From NCBI GenBank assembly GCA_047495785.1, contig JBLDXI010000033.1:1116001-1180000 (forward strand): a DNA stretch of 64,000 nucleotides. Direction: 5' to 3'. Below the pieces are notes generated by a model, which did not search any database, was not told the origin of the DNA, and was given only the letters and a program-made list of their open reading frames with translations. The number at the start of each line of letters is the position of its first letter. Positions within the stretch are counted from its first letter, which is position 1. Of this stretch, positions 32,443 to 47,900 are shown piece after piece. Position numbers and translations under genes: made by a program. Source of the stretch: Lepidodermella squamata. Its lineage: Eukaryota; Gastrotricha.

Positions 32443-35400
32443 GCTATACAAGAGTGTTCTTGGCTCGCCGGCCGTGTGATGCTGAACAACGTTTCGTTTA
32501 CAAACACATGGGCACATAAGCGAGGCGCCTATAATATTAATAGTTGCGTATACCTTGCCTACCTACCTGCTTGGTGAGTAGTATTATAGCCGTTGTCACT
32601 CACGACAACGAAGGACGAGGCGGGTATGGCGACGACGACGACAACGACGACTACAGAACGTGTGTACACATATCTCTCACGCTACACGGCCAAGAAATAA
32701 GCAGGGAGGGAGCTTTGTTTGCTGTATTTAGGCTGGCGAACGAACGCACGAAACGCGACATGGGAAGACGAGTGGCGATTTACTATACAATAAAGCCGGT
32801 GATATATATAATGAAATTCGGGCGTGGTATAAGAAGGGACGCGGAAGACAACAACTGTTTACAAACCGGGCGAGCATCACTACCGGCTCGGTCGTAATAC
32901 AATATATTATCATACCTGTTTTATGAATATAACGGGTTATAGCAACTGTCTGTTTGGTCGTTCGGTACCGGGCGAGTCGTGCCTCAAGCGCACGAGTTTT
33001 TGTTTACTATTGACCCCGCGGTGTTATTGATCCCACCGGTATGCATAATCACGATTAGAATGCGGGCAAATATTGGACCCGCAAATATCCACTATCCTTA
33101 AATCGCGCTCAATCGAATTCGACAAAAATGTTGTAACTATATTCGCGAAAAATAACTAAGAGACAAAATGCGAAAATAAATTAGAACGAATAACAGGTGA
33201 TAAAGGAGACTCCTAGCCATAAAGGATGATTACGCCAACGAGTGATTTTCTCACGATTTCGGCACCAAACTTTGCGTGAAAAACAAGCGATGATCCGCAC
33301 TGGGAAACACGGACTCGCATTAATAATTGTTTGTTGTTTTTCTTGCCTCGCGATTTGGAATTAATTTCTGCGAAAAAGTGTTTTCCTATGGGGCGCAAAA
33401 GATTCAAATTGCAGGGTTAACGGCTGATCAACAAATAATTAGCCGCGCTGCTGTAAGAGGTAATAATAATGAAACGAATGAGAATGCGCTGCACCTGCGC
33501 GCGCGATGAAAATCGGGAAACACGCGTGTGTGAATGCGGCATGGGCGGATTTGGCGTGGCTCAACCGCCGCGCCAACAGCAGCAAATCGACTATACAGAT
33601 AGGCTATACCTGTGAGCACGTCGCCGCACAAGTTGTTCTTTGACAATTGCGTGTGGTGAACGACGGACGCGGCGTCACTCAAAAACTGGCGCGCGCGCAC
33701 TCGTCAATTACCAGCGCAAACATGGCAAAAAGTTCGCTGGCTACAATCATGTCCCACCCTTTCAATGTATACTATGCGTGATTTTGCGATGAAAATGCTA
33801 CGGCTCTAATTCACGTAATAATATTTCCCCGGCGCTTCGGCGGTTCGTGTTTGATTGTTACACAAAAGCATCTATAAATAATAAAGAGATATATATACCT
33901 AAAACAAGAGAAACAGTTTCGAGCGTTTACCCGCCGTATTGTTGACCAATAGACAAGAAAAAGGAATCTGGTCAAACGCGCCCGCTAAGAGCTGTTTTCC
34001 CGATGGGGGGCCGCACACTATCGTCTTAAGAATGTCATTTTTGCGAGTGGAAACAATAATAACAACAATAACAAGAAGCCGGTCATCCCCGCAGGTAACT
34101 GATATAGGTATTGTCTCGCGCAAATTTTAGAGCGTGACGCAATTGAAAAGTGCAATCTAAACAGTATGGCGAGTCGTTGGGCAAACAAGTGATGACTTGG
34201 CCGCGCCGGTTCCGCCTTTTTCTCATTCTTTGCGGCGATGAGCCGCAGTCATGTCACTGTGTCATTTCTCGTCTCTGGTATAATGATAGACACGCGCTGA
34301 CTCGAAAACAAGATTGTTTTTTCCTCCCGCCACTAGGCCGGGCTACAAAACAAGCAGCGCTATTCACGTTTCCTGAGCGCTCAGGGGTAATAAAACAGAC
34401 ACAATGACATTGTTCATTCCTGACTTCATGTCGCTCCAGAATGTTTCATCTTGATCTACCTCTGAATCACGAAAAGCACACAAAAATGGCTAGAAGTTGT
34501 ATTTCGCAAACCTAGGCGACGAAGCGAAAGGTAACCTCGAGTGAAATTCTTATATCGAGATAGGCTTACTGAGGTGATGATAGAAATGAACTGCGGAAAA
34601 ATCCGAAACATCAAGTTCTCGTGATCATTTTTGATGCAGTTTTTTTTTAATAAAATTACCCTGTAAATAAGAAAAAGAGAAGATCAAAGTGAGCTACTGC
34701 AGTACTTACTGTCCTTGATAAAATATCACCTGACAAGCGCAGGAGGTGTGAAATGTCCGCTTGACTGAATCCTCTTGTACTTGCTCAGGTAGAAAAACGG
34801 CCCGATCTCTTGTTAGGTTCTCAGTACAAGTAAATTTTTCGTGCGACATTACCGTATGGGAAGGTAATGTTAGAAAAAAACCCATGTTTTTCGAGGATTT
34901 AAAATGAGTCCTAATTCAGAAATGGATGATTTCTAGAACGAAGGTGTGCAAGGTGAGCTCCGATTGATTGGTAAAATTTGGCGATTTCATGATTTTTACT
35001 TGATTTTTGGCGAACGAAAACATTATTGACTGAAGTTGGACAATTAGCGGGCTATTCTGGACACGCTCATTTGCATGCGGAATGGCATTGTGTATTTTCA
35101 GTATTTTCTGAACTTTGAGTCAAATTTGGAAAAAAATCGCGAACAGATGGCGTTCAGGAGAAATTGAGAAAATTACATTTTTGCGCAGCCGCATTTATTA
35201 ACTGCTTAAAATGTAAAATTATAGCCGATGTTCACCTGAACTGCAGGTGAGTGCCCTGCAAAAACCAATTGTTGGATCTTCATTTTTCTTTCGATAATTG
35301 ACAAGCAACGTTCTTAGGATACCCATGCAAATTTTCGTCTCAAAATGATTGTTATTTTGGGAGATGAGAATTGACATTTGAGTTGCCTTGCTTATAACAT

Positions 35401-35965
35401 TTCTTAAAAATCAAGTATAGCTCCAATCACCTTGGAACTTGCGCCGTTCGAAAGCTCAACAAACGGGGAATTTTATGCAACAATTCCTTTATTTTATCGT
35501 ACGGCGTTACAAAGCTATAGAGCTGAAAAGCTGAAGTGTCCAAATTTATCCGGCGCTGGTACGGTAAGCAGAAAAAAGTCTGGGTCAAAAAATCTTCACT
35601 TTTTATTACAAAAACTTTCCATCTTCAACAAATTCGAAATCGACAAATAATACAATGAAATATGGTTGTGATTGTCGATAAGGCAGCAGAGATAAGGCAT
35701 CAGGTTGAGGCATCAGCATGAAACGCGCAAGAAAGTAAAATTGTACAACAAAAACGGCCGCAATATAATTTTTATACACAGCAATAAACAAAATCTTCGC
35801 GCGCTTTTTAAGCCAATAGACACCGCATTTTTTATGATTTTCATCGTCGCAATAATAAATAACGAGTATGAGTGAAATTCACATTTTTTAGATTTTTTCT
35901 ATATAATATAAAAAATTCAGACTGGGTTTCGGTATTTGATGAGAATAATAGATATGCAGGTATTT

Positions 35966-38900
35966 TTACACGCTATGTAACACCTGTGATGCTTTTTTCA
36001 CTTTCGCCTGAGCTGTGCCGAATAAATGTTCATCACTCTGCACGTTCGGCCCTACGCATATCGGCGTATTTGACCATTTCCCGTTTGGTAGACAGCTGAT
36101 GAATTCGGGCCCTTCGAGTTGCGCACCAGGTTGCCGACACGAAAATTTCACTCGGTCGCCAACTATCGAATCTCGACCAGCGAAATTCGGCTGATTCCGA
36201 CTGTTAGGTATCACAGGTATCCTGCCACAACTCCCTGGGAAAAAATCGTTAATAAAATAAAAATATTGATAAGTTTAATAATTGACTCACGTATGCATTT
36301 AGGCGCTTGGCTCCAGGTTCCATCATGACCGCAAACCGATTTTAGCGGTCCTAATAGGACATGTCCAGGGTGGCAGAAGTAGAGCACTGACTCGCCCTCG
36401 GTATACGTAGTCGATGAACTCGTGTTCGAGCTGTTATTAGCAGCCGATGAAGCAACAGTGGCGGCTACGTGGTGTTGATGCGAGGCTGAAGTTCCATGCC
36501 CGAAGGACGAGCTTCGAATCACTCGGGCGTTGATAACCTCTGGCGGTTGGGGACAGGGCCGGCGGCAAACGGCGACTGGAGGCGCCCATCGGCCGTCGAT
36601 ACCGCAACTTGCCATGTTAGGGCCGGAGAGGGAGACGCCGGATTCGCAGCCTAAAATGACTTTATCGCCAGGTTTCGAATTGCCGTAGTACAACTTGATA
36701 ATCTTGCTGTTTGGACTCGGTGGGAATTCGCCACAACCAGACACTAAAGAAAAAAGAATGAGTTTTTTAAATAAAATAAATTATAAAAAAATACTTCAAT
36801 ACTTAATTGAAAATTTGAAAATGTTGAATTTTATGGAAAAATTTCAAATTTCAAATTTAAATTTCAAAAATTGTAGACAAATCCAACTTAAAATTTCAAA
36901 AAAATTCTAGAGCAAATGATCACTTACTTTCAAAGGTGTAAGCCATGTAAATGAAAGCATCAGTCAAATCCGAGGTCGATCGAACTTGTACCAGCAAATC
37001 TGTTGTATTCGTCAGTATCGTGACATTATGCTGCAAGCCGCAAAGCACGGCATAGGGCTGCAGCACCTCTGCCATCGCATCCGTAATTGTCACGTTATCA
37101 GTCATACAGCTCTTCACGCCTGTTTCATTCGCCAGCTTCATGTAGTCGATCGTTAGCTTGACGTAGTGAAGCGGCGGCGCTTTGATTATCCACCGGCAAA
37201 TGCGCGCCGGGTTCGGCCATTCGATGATACCCGATGTCGAATCAGACGCCTCGGTAACATCCGTACACTCCTTAACAGAAATCTCCGTAGTAGTCGTGGT
37301 AGGTTCTGTTGTCGTAGTCGTCGTTGTAGTCGTACTCGGGGTGGTCGTAGTCGTCGTAGTCGGCGTTGTAGTTGTAGTACTTGTCGTAGTCGTTGTTGGA
37401 GTGGTCGTCGTAGTCGTAGTTCTGGTTGTAGTAGTCGTAGTCGAGGTTGAGGTCGAACTTTCATTATCGTCGTGAATGTGGTAGAAATTTTCGTCGTCAT
37501 TATTCGCCGGCTTTGTCGTCGAGGTCGTCATCGCTTTCCGCCTCCCTTCCTTCTTCCTCAAATGCTCCATCTGCTTCCGCATATTTTGGTAGTGATGACT
37601 CATTATCTCACCAATCGGCCTGTTCGCCAGGTGTTTCGGTAGATTAGCCAGGTCGATGACGGGGATAGTTTCATTCGCATTGTCGGTATCATTCAGCGAC
37701 TGGTTTTCCAACTCAGCGCTACTCGCCGAACTGTCGACGGACGAAATCGTGAAAATTATCGGCTCCATCTTCTGCGAGCCATGCGCCTGTTTGTGGCGAA
37801 GTCGCGCCTGGGCTGGCGTCGTCATCCGGGTAGTTTCAACCGATGGCTTCGTCACTAGACAATCAACAATTTTGTAGTGAAATTTGAAGCCTTCTCCCTC
37901 CTGCACGTGGTTCGTATTGAAGACGGTCGTCAAGTAATTTGAGGTGGATTGGACTGGTAGCAGGGTGTCTTTAGTCTCATCCGAGCCGCAATATTCAGCG
38001 ACGACCGCGGAAAATACCGAACTGCCGTCGTGAATGGTGACCCGATCAGCGTCAGTGCAGGGTGACAGCCTGACGTAGTCAGCCTGGAGCCGGATGCAAC
38101 GACCCGGGTACGCCTGGATGGTCCAGTAGCAGACATCGTTTGGGAAGTAAGTCTTCGACGAATGGCGGCTCGGGGACGTGAAATACCCGCTGTCGTTGCC
38201 TAGGGTGTAAGCCCGGCCTAAACAGGGTTCGATCAAAGGCCCGACATGGTCCTCCCCGGGCAACGTGGTCGTAGTTTCCGGGATAGCCTCGGCACACCTC
38301 GGCGGCTGGGTCCATTTGCCATCAGGTAGGCAGACAATCCTACGCTGGCCCTCGATTCTATACCCCTCCTGGCAGCTGTAAATCGCAGTTAAAACGCCTC
38401 GAATCGAATGATCGAATCTGATAATTGCGTTAGCAACAACAGGCGGGTAGGAGCAGAAAATCGTAGCCGGGTCATTCGACGGAGCCGTGTCGTTCGACAT
38501 CGGCATCGGGGGTAGGGATGGATCGCCGGTTCCAATCGTGCCGTTTGACTCGTGAAGCGTTTCCAGGGTCGACGAACTCGGCATCGGACTCATCTGGCCC
38601 TCGAAATTGTCGTTTTGAGTCGGTTTCAAACACTCAGGCACCGTCGACCAATCGCCGCTTTCCATGCATGTGATCACCCTGTTTCCGACCAATTTATGGT
38701 TAGATGATAGGCACTGGTACCAGGCGGTCGCGCCAACCCGGACTGAGTTGAAAACGACATAGGCATTAGGCACCCTAGGCGGGCGGCCGCACATTCGTTC
38801 AACGCATTGCGGGAATTTGGTCCAAGTCAGGTTACTCTGGCAGTAGACATTAGCCGGGGCGCCGCTGATGACGTAGCCAGGCGCGCATCGAACTTCAGCC

Positions 38901-41900
38901 CTTGAGTGGGGCAGCAGCTCGTTATACCAAACCATTCCGTTTTGAATGTAAGGCGGAACAGGGCATGTTAAGGGGGCCTGTGTTGTCGTAGCCTGCCTTT
39001 CATCCAAATGAAACGACAAGGGCGAATTGCTGTTCGCTATGAAGGAGTTACTCTCGACCAGGCCGAGAAGTGGATCGCGTTCGTAGTCGTTGAAATCAGC
39101 GCTATTCGCCTCGCCGTCGTAGTAATTGAGCGGGTACGGCGTGCAGCGAGGTGGCCGGGTCCACGTTAAATCATTCTGGCAACGAATAGCTGGTTCGCCC
39201 TTGAGTTGGAACCCGGGTATGCACGAATACGTGACCTGAGTTCCGATCTTCAAATTCGTCCATCGGCTCATTGATGAGTATTCGATTTCAGGCGGCAGAT
39301 CGCACGACGTTTCGAGGCATTTCAGCGACGTTTGGCTCCAGGTTCCATTTTGGAGGCAAATCAGCCGGATCATGGTACCAGGTCGGTCGGACGACGGCCG
39401 GCACCGATGGAGTGAAAACATCGCGTCACCCTTGGGGGTCGATCCGTAGTGCTCCAGAGTCGCTCCAGGGATGTTCGGCGGAGGTGGGCATTTATTACCC
39501 ATGAGCGCTAAAAAAATAAAAAAAAAATTGAAACTAAAATTAAAATTGAATTAAAAAAAAATATAAAAAAAGAATTGAAATTAAATTAGTAAAAATAAAT
39601 TAAAAAAATAATTAAAAATTAAAATTAAATTTAAATTTAAAAATTAAATAAAAGAAAAATTTAAATTTAAAAAAATTACGTTGACACTTCGGGATTTTAG
39701 TCCAGATGCCCGGTGGTACACATGTGATGGTACCGGGGCCTTGAAGCTGGAACCCGGATGAACAGGTGTAAATGGCTTGATCTCCAACCTCCCCAGATCC
39801 GTTGTACATCATAGCCGCATTTGAGATAGGCGGCGGCCTCTCGCAAAGTTTGCGAGCTGAATTGAGAAAAAGAAATGAATTTACTACTTTTGTTCAAAGT
39901 CTGATTTATTATCAACTAACGTTTGCACGCTGGTGTTTGAGACCACAGGCCATTTTTACCGCAAATAATTTCGTCATTACCAGTCAAGCTGTACCCGTCA
40001 TCACACGTGTACAGCGCTTTCGCCCCGTAGGCGATTCCGGAATAGGAAACCACGGCGTTGTCGATGATTGGCGGCTGGCCGCATGAAAACCCGCCGACCA
40101 CCTCCTCACACCTGGGCAGGACCGACCATTTACCATCCGCACCACAGGTCACACTGCGATTTCCCTCCATTTTGTAATCCTCGTCGCAGGTATAGACCAC
40201 AACAGTTCCAGGCTTTTGACTACCTGATGTTCGCATAGTCGCGTGGTCGACCTGAGGCGTAGGTGGGCAGGTTACGAATTCAATCGGAATTTCAACAACA
40301 GGCCGGGCTAAAATCGCGTCATCCATCCGACTGCTTATCATCATAACTGGCTGTGTCGGTAACGGGATGCATTCAGGCGGGCTGGTCCAGCGCCCGTCCC
40401 GTCGGCAAACAATTTTTTCCGGGCCATTACGGCCGAAACCAGGTAGACACGTGTAGATCGCCTCGGAATCAATTTTCCCAATACCGTCGAAGCGAACCTC
40501 GCTGAATTGAATTTCTGGCGGTTTGCCGCATGGCGGCGGTTCGAGGCACATCGGCGGCTCGGACCAGCGACCAGTTTCTAGGCAAGTTATCGTATCCTCT
40601 CCCTCCATATCAAACGCCTCATCGCAGGCGTAAGTCGCGTTTGAGCCGACAGTTAGTGTTGAGTAGTTCATTTTACCGTTTTGAATCTCAGACGGGCGAG
40701 GGCACGTGACTTCGAGGCATTGAGGCGGCGCGGTCCATAGCAACGAATCACCCATGCAGTAGGCCTTCTTACTACCCCGCATCTGAGTCCTGTTCAGGCA
40801 TCGGTAAATCGCGACGCTGCCTGGAGCTGTTGAGTTGAATTCGACCTCGGAATGGGCGATCCTAGGCGGTTTCCCGCAGCCTGTTTGCAGTAAACAATGC
40901 GGCGGCTCCTCCCAGGTGCCGTTTTCCAGGCATTTCGAAACCTGCCGTCCGATTAATTGCAGCTTCATCTCGCCCTTAGCCAAGCATTTGTACACAGCGA
41001 GAGATCCGACAGTTGTCAACGAATAGAAAACCTCGCCGTGTTCGATGTTAGGCGGCGGCGGGCACGACTTGTAAGCGTCAATGCAGCGGATCGTCGGTTT
41101 TTCCCATTGATTAGCGCCGATACAGTGGATAACGGGTGTTCCTGAGCTGGTTAAACCGTCGGCGCAGGTGTAGATGGCGATCGAATCGCGACCAGTGTCG
41201 GAGTAGTGGTAGGTGGCACCGGGAATTTCGGGAGGAGGTCCGCAGAGTTCGTACCGAGAAACCTCGACACCCTCGTAATCGGCAGGGTCAAAATTATCAT
41301 CCAGGGAATTCATCACCTTAAAAAGCCAAAAAGGATCTGGTTAGAATATCAAGGTGAAAATTCATTTTTCCGAATTTTAATTTTTTTTATTAATTTGAAA
41401 TATTTTCAAAATTTTCAAATAATTTTAAATTTCGAAATTTTAAATACTGACAAAAATCCCGTTCCAATGCTCTATTTTTCCTTACCTTTCCAGACTCATC
41501 ATATTCCGGCTCGAAATAGGGAGTCGTAGTGACCGTAGTTGTAGGCGTAGTTCTCGTTGTTTTCGGCCTTGTCGTAGTCGTTGTAGTCGGCTTGGGAGTA
41601 GTTGTCGTCGTAGTAGTGGTAGTTGAAGTCGTGGTACTCGTCGTAGTCGACGTACTTGTCGTAGCCGGCTCAAATCTCGGACCAGTCGATCCGACATACC
41701 GCGACGATTTGAACATATTCTTAACCAGGCCTGATCCTCGCGAACCAGCCGCCGCTAAATTCTCTTTCGGCACCGGCAGGGGTTTGCAATACGGCGGCTC
41801 ACTCCAATCGCCATCTGGCAAGCAATCGACGATTTTTGATCCAATTAATTCATAGTTATTGAAACACTGGTAGATCGCTAACGAGCCGGGTAGCAGCGAC

Positions 41901-44900
41901 GAATAACTGACGATGGCGTTCGGAATTTTCGGTGGATCTGGGCAGGTTAAGATCAGCGGAATCGTCGTAGTCGGCGTTGTAGTCGACTGAGTCGTTGTCG
42001 TAGTTCTTAAGGTGGTTGAGGTCGATGGCGGAATCTGGCAACTCGGCCCTGATGACCACGTTCCATTCGCCATGCAGGTGATGAAAGACGCACCCATCAT
42101 AACGTAACCAGGCAGGCAGATGTAGAAAGTTGTCGAGCCGACTTTAGTCGCTGAGTAGCCCATCGAAGCGTTGGGAATCGGCGGGGGTGGTCCGCAAGAT
42201 TTAGGCCGGCAATGAATGTCAGTTATCGTCCATTCGCCGTTGTTTAGGCACTCAATCCGCGGCTCAGACTCGCCAGCCATTTCAAACCCGTCTTTACAGG
42301 TGTAAGTCGCAACTGAGCCGATTTGAACTGATGAAACGTCGACATCTCCGTTGGAAATGGGCGGAGGCGGTGGGCAGAGAACGCTGAGGCAAACGGGTTG
42401 AGATTCGTTTGTAACGTCCTTGCCGTCCAACATTTGCCACTTGCCGCTTTTGGAGCATTTCAGCTGCGATTGGCCCTTCAGGGTATAGCCTTCATCGCAT
42501 CGGTAGGTTGAGACTGAATCGATTGAAAGCGACGGGAAGCTCACTCGGCCATTCAGCAATCGAAGCGGAACAGGACAACGAATTTCTAAAAATGATTAAA
42601 AATATTTTTTAAATTTTTATTAAAATTAAAATTTAATTTAATTTAACATTTTGTTAATTTTACTTTTTATTTTTTTTCAAATTGAATTTCAATTTCAATT
42701 TTCAAAATTTTGAAATGCAATTTTTGAAACTTTTCAAATTTGATTTCTATTTTTTTACAATTCATGAAATTTTGCAAATTTTAACAAACCTATGCATCTT
42801 GGAAGAGGCGATGTCCAGAGTCCACCCGGTCCACAAGTGATTGTATTATGGCCATCTAAGATGTAGCCTTCATAGCACGCATAGTTAGCGATCGAGCCGA
42901 CACTAATCGATTCGAAATAGACATTGCCGTTGGCGAGCGGTGGCGGGTCTGAGCAGGGCGTGTTCGCAGCCCGGCACAGTGGCGCATCTGTCCAGGATCC
43001 GTCCGATTGGCACGTGACCACACTTTCACCCACTAAGACGTAGCCGATATCGCAACGGTAGGTCGCGACCGATCCGACTGATAAAGCGGTTAACGAATAG
43101 ACCGCATTTTGCCGGGTTGGGGGCAGTAAACATGTCATTGGAGGTTCTGAAAAAATTGAGAATAAAAATAGGAATTAAAGTCGGAAAAAATCAACTGACG
43201 TTCACAAGTCGGGTGCTGTTCCCAGACCCCAGATTCAAGGCATCGAATGGTCGGAGATCCAATCAGGGCGTAGGTATCATCGCAAGAATACGTCGCAATA
43301 CTACCAGCTGAAACCGATTCGAAAGACGCGAAACCATGCTCAGGGTCGGGAGGAATCGAGCACTTCACGATGCTCTCTGAAAAATTAGGAATTAAGATTT
43401 TTCAAGAAAAACTCTGAGACTTACTCCTGCAATCAGGTGGAGAGCTCCAGTTTCCACTCGCCTCGCAAAACACGATGCCCGAATGGTTATTCGCGAACTC
43501 CCAACCGTTCTGGCACTTGTAGGTAGCAATCGAACCCGGGGCAGTTGAAGCATAGGTAACAGTGGCGTTTACCACAATTGGAGGTGCCGAACAACCAGCC
43601 GGTTTATCCACTGGAAAAAATTGTTAAATTTCGGATTTTTTTAAATCTAATTCCTTACTTGTGCAGCTAGGCCACTCCGAGTCCCAATCGCCGCTTTCAA
43701 GACATGTGAGCATGGGCGATCCAATCAGGGTAAAACCAGGTTCGCAGCTGTAAGTAGCCGTGGCACCGACCGCTAGTCGAGTGAACTCAACAACTCCATT
43801 TTCGACAAAATTCGGCAACGGGCAGATGACAGGCTGGCACTCGGGCGGCTGAGACCACTTGCCGGCCGTGTTACACCGAATCGTACCCTCGCCAACCAGC
43901 TTCATACCCGGCAGGCAAACGTACTCGGCATAGCTGCCAGGTAAACCGGTCGGTTTGTTGAGGATTCGGCCGTTTCGAACGGGTGGCGCTGGCCCGCAGA
44001 GGCCGGATGTCACCTCGAGGCAGAGGGGCGGGTCGGTCCATGTTTTGTTAGCCTGGCACGTGACTATGCTGGAGCCATGCGGGTTGAACCCATCCGAGCA
44101 CCGGTAAACTGCCGTAGCGCCGACCTCGCGATTCGGAACTGAAACCATCGCATTCGGGACAATTGGTGGCTCAGGGCAATAGACTGGTCTATGGGTTGTA
44201 GTCGGCTCGGTTGTAGTAGTCGTTGTCGTCGTCGTAGTAGTACTAGTCGTAGTCGTTGAAGTCGATGTTGTAGTAGTCGGCGGCTCGGTTGTAGGAGCCG
44301 GTGGCGGGTAGGGTGGGTACGTCAACTCAGCCGCTGTTCCTTCAACCTCAATTTCCAACTTGCTCATAGTTACAGCCGAGTCGAGATAGGCGATAGAACC
44401 AGACCGTTGGCAGGTCGGCGGTAGAGACCACGTGGCATTAGGCAGGCAAATCACAATGTTCGAACCAATCAGTTCATAGCCCTCTTCACACGCGAAAATC
44501 GCGACAGATTGAATTTCGGTCGAAGCGAATGATGCGAGCCCGTTTCGAACTTTGGGCGGGGAAGGGCAAAACAGCTTTTTCACAGCTGGGAAAAAATCAA
44601 AATTAAAATTCGAAAATTATTAAGGTGGAAGAAAAATTACGATTGCATTTAGGCCGTTCCGACCAGCCATTAGCCGCCGAGCAAAAAGCAACCGAAGGAC
44701 CTTCTAGCTCATACTCCTCAGCGCAGGTGTACATAGCAATTGACCCGAGAGGGGTTGACCAGAAGGTCGCGCGGCCGTTGTCAACGTTGGGAGCCACGTC
44801 GCAGACCGTATTTTTCGCCTCGCCTTTGCACACTGGCGGATCGGGTGTCCATTGGCCCGAGTTGAGGCAAAACAGGACGGACGAGCCTTGCATTGTGAAA

Positions 44901-47900
44901 TTTGCATTGCAGGAGTAGACAGCGACTGACCCGGCTGTGATATTATCAGGCGAGCTCACGTTACCGTTCGGAATCGGAATCGGAGTTGGACAGATATTGA
45001 TTTTCGGAATCACGATTTCTAAAAAAAAATCAATAAAAAATTGGGTAAAAATGTTTAAGGAGGAGTATTACTCTTGCAAACAGGAACTTCGGACCATGTC
45101 CCATTTTCGTCGCAAATCGCAGCTTTCGGACCTTCAAGGGTGTAACCCTCATCGCAGGTGTAATTAGCCGTTCCGCCAACGTGATGAGACGACACCTCGT
45201 AACGGCCGTTCTCGACAGAGGGCGGCGAAAATTTACAAATCGTCTCGTTCTTCTCCGGTTTGCACTCGGGCAACGACTTGAATGACCAGTTACCCGTCGC
45301 GAGGCAAAACGCCATTCTTTGCCCGACTAGATGGAACCCGGAGTTGCAGAAGATTGTCAGGACCGACCCGGCCTCTTGCCCTGTTGCCTCGAAATGGCCG
45401 TTAGACAGTGGCTCCAGTAATGGGCATTTGACAGGGGGCGGAACTTCGACGCATTCAGAGTTGACAATAGACCACTGGCCGTTGAGTTGGCAAACGGCGG
45501 TGTCTTCCCCGACCAGTTTGTACCCGGTATCGCAGCTGTACGACACGACATCGCCCGGGGTTCTGCCGGTCACGTGAGCCGTTCCGTGTGGGACATTCAT
45601 GTTAGGCTCAGGGCACATTGGCATTTCTCGGATGCATTTCGGCGCCTCCTGCCATGAACCGTCGGCTAGGCAAGAGACAGTTGATGATCCTTCCATTTTG
45701 AAGTAGTCGTGGCAGTGGTAACTGGCGATGGCACCGATTTGAGTCGAAGAGAAGTAGACATCTCCGTTTTCGATTTTCGATGGGTTTTGACACTTGGGAC
45801 CGGCTATAAATTGAGAAAATGAATTACTCAAAAATATCCGAAAAAGGTAGGTTAGAAAAAAATCAGATGTTCTAGAAATCAGAATTTTTTCAAAAAAAAA
45901 AATAAAAAAAATAGAGATTCATTGAAAGCGAGAATTAAAATTTAAAATTATTAAAATTTAAAATAAATCTTGAAAATTTCTTAAAAATTTGAAAAAATTC
46001 ATTTTGGAAATTTGACCCGCGTATTCAATTTTTTTAAATAATTATTTTTAAACTTACGCTCGCAAGTTGGCAATTGGCTCCATTTTCCGTCACCCTGGCA
46101 CAGCACCATAGACTGGCCCCTGACCTTGAACCCAGGATTGCAAGCATAGACCAGCGATGTGTTGTAGGAATACGCCCCATTGGAATTATCAGACGCCACG
46201 AAACCGTCCTTTAGCTCGGGCAATTTCGATGGGCAACGAAGCGGTTTGCAGTCAGGAATCGGCTGCGACCACTTGCCGTCGTCCTGGCACGTGATGAACC
46301 CATCCTCACCGTCTTGGAAAATGAACCCAGGTTTGCATAGGTACTTGGCAACGGCCCCGGTGACGGTTTGCGTGAAGGAAATCGCCGCGTTCGGGATGGT
46401 CGGCGGGTCCTGGCAATTTGCCTCTCGCGGCAGAAATTCGTAATCAAGCTGGAAACCCGGTTCATCACTCGCCTTCTTGCCAGACCTAAAGGTGACTAGC
46501 ACTTCATTCGACGTGGTTTTAAGAATCTTCGGTTGGCGGTATGATCCACAAGCTGCGAGTAACATTCTCGAGCCAAGATGCGGGCCATCGAAAATTTTCA
46601 AGCTATCATCGACGCATGCCATGGACTTCGCAATACTGCTGTTGTTCAATGTCAGCCGAATAACCTGATTAATCGGCGCACGGAACAGCCAGAAACACGT
46701 GTCTTCAGCGTAGTAGCGGCCGTTTCCGAAGCCGGGCGATGTGATGCGGCCTTTTGGCTGCGTCATAATCGCAAAGTATCCGTTGCATTTCGGACTTTCG
46801 CACCGGTCTGATACCATGTAGTCAAGGCCGATAATCGCATCGCGGCGCGATTTCGGGGTCGAATCTGAGATGAAGCGGATGAAAAGCGACTCGCTGGAAC
46901 TAGCGACTGAAACAGGTGGCTTCGACATGCGGTTGAAGATCAGCTCTCCGGTCGAGAACGAGTTCGGGCCGTCGTAGACTGTCAGTGTATCGGCGACTCC
47001 GTTCGGAATATTGAATGAGCCGAAAAGAAGTCGGATGCATTTGCGGGGAGGGGCGCGGATGTCCCAGTAGCAGTTGTCATCGGGCAGGTAATTCGGGCCG
47101 ATTACAATCGTACCAGCTGGTTCTGAGAGAAGCTGAACAGATCCGTTGCAACGCTCACCCGAAAGCCCGGAAACTGCGGCTGAAACGGCGCCGGGTTTAG
47201 AACCACCAGATTCATAGAAAACACCGTTCGGATGGTCGGATTCATCACCTTAAAAATTCGAAAATAAAATCCCACAGTTTTAGAAAATATGCAAATAATT
47301 ACTGAAAAATTGATAGTGGATCTTGAAGCCGGAATAGTAGCGGCCGACGATTGTTTTGAAGATGATGAGAACATCGCTGCCGCTCGACATGAGGTGGAAA
47401 GGCTGGTGTTTGCCGCAGAATTGGCCGATAACAGGTGAAGCAACGGCATGGGCGCCGTCGTAGACAGTCACATTGGCGAACGAGCAGTTGGTATCACTTT
47501 CCGAGCTCACATGCATCGACATCACTGCAAGCCTAAAAAAAATTCGAATAAAAAATAGTTTAAAAAGTTTCGATCAATTTTGATTCAAATTAAATTAAAA
47601 TTTCAAAAATTTTCAAATTTAAATTTTAAATTTTAAATTTTATATTAATTTTCAAAATTTTCAAAATTCATTATAATTTAATTTTCGAAGTGCGCTTTCA
47701 TACATATTTATGTATGAAATTTTTAACTTTCATACATATTTATGTATGACAAAATTAACTTTCATACATATTTTTTTTCATAAAATCGTGTTTTTTAGCC
47801 AAACTGTGATTAGGAATTGGGGTTGGGGGTTAGGGTTAGGTGCCAGGGTTCGGGTTAGGGTTAGGGTTAGGTTTAGAGTTTGGTTAGGGTTCACGGTTAA

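Larger units (their letters stand above)
30833..35965 (-). other. Gene-poor 5 kb upstream of the receptor gene
   Basis: No multi-exon gene is recognised. It probably includes the receptor's promoter and perhaps untranslated exons. It contains an (AC)n stretch near 31858-31873 and an (ATT)n run at about 32417-32442. Short CG-rich, low-complexity stretches occur at 31480-31520. Many short open frames on both strands lack domains and splice partners. Confidence 0.4.

Noticed and set aside
32037-32913. Cluster of overlapping short frames on both strands
   Set aside because: Low-complexity (Tyr/Ile/Arg runs from ATT and CG repeats), no splice-consistent chain.
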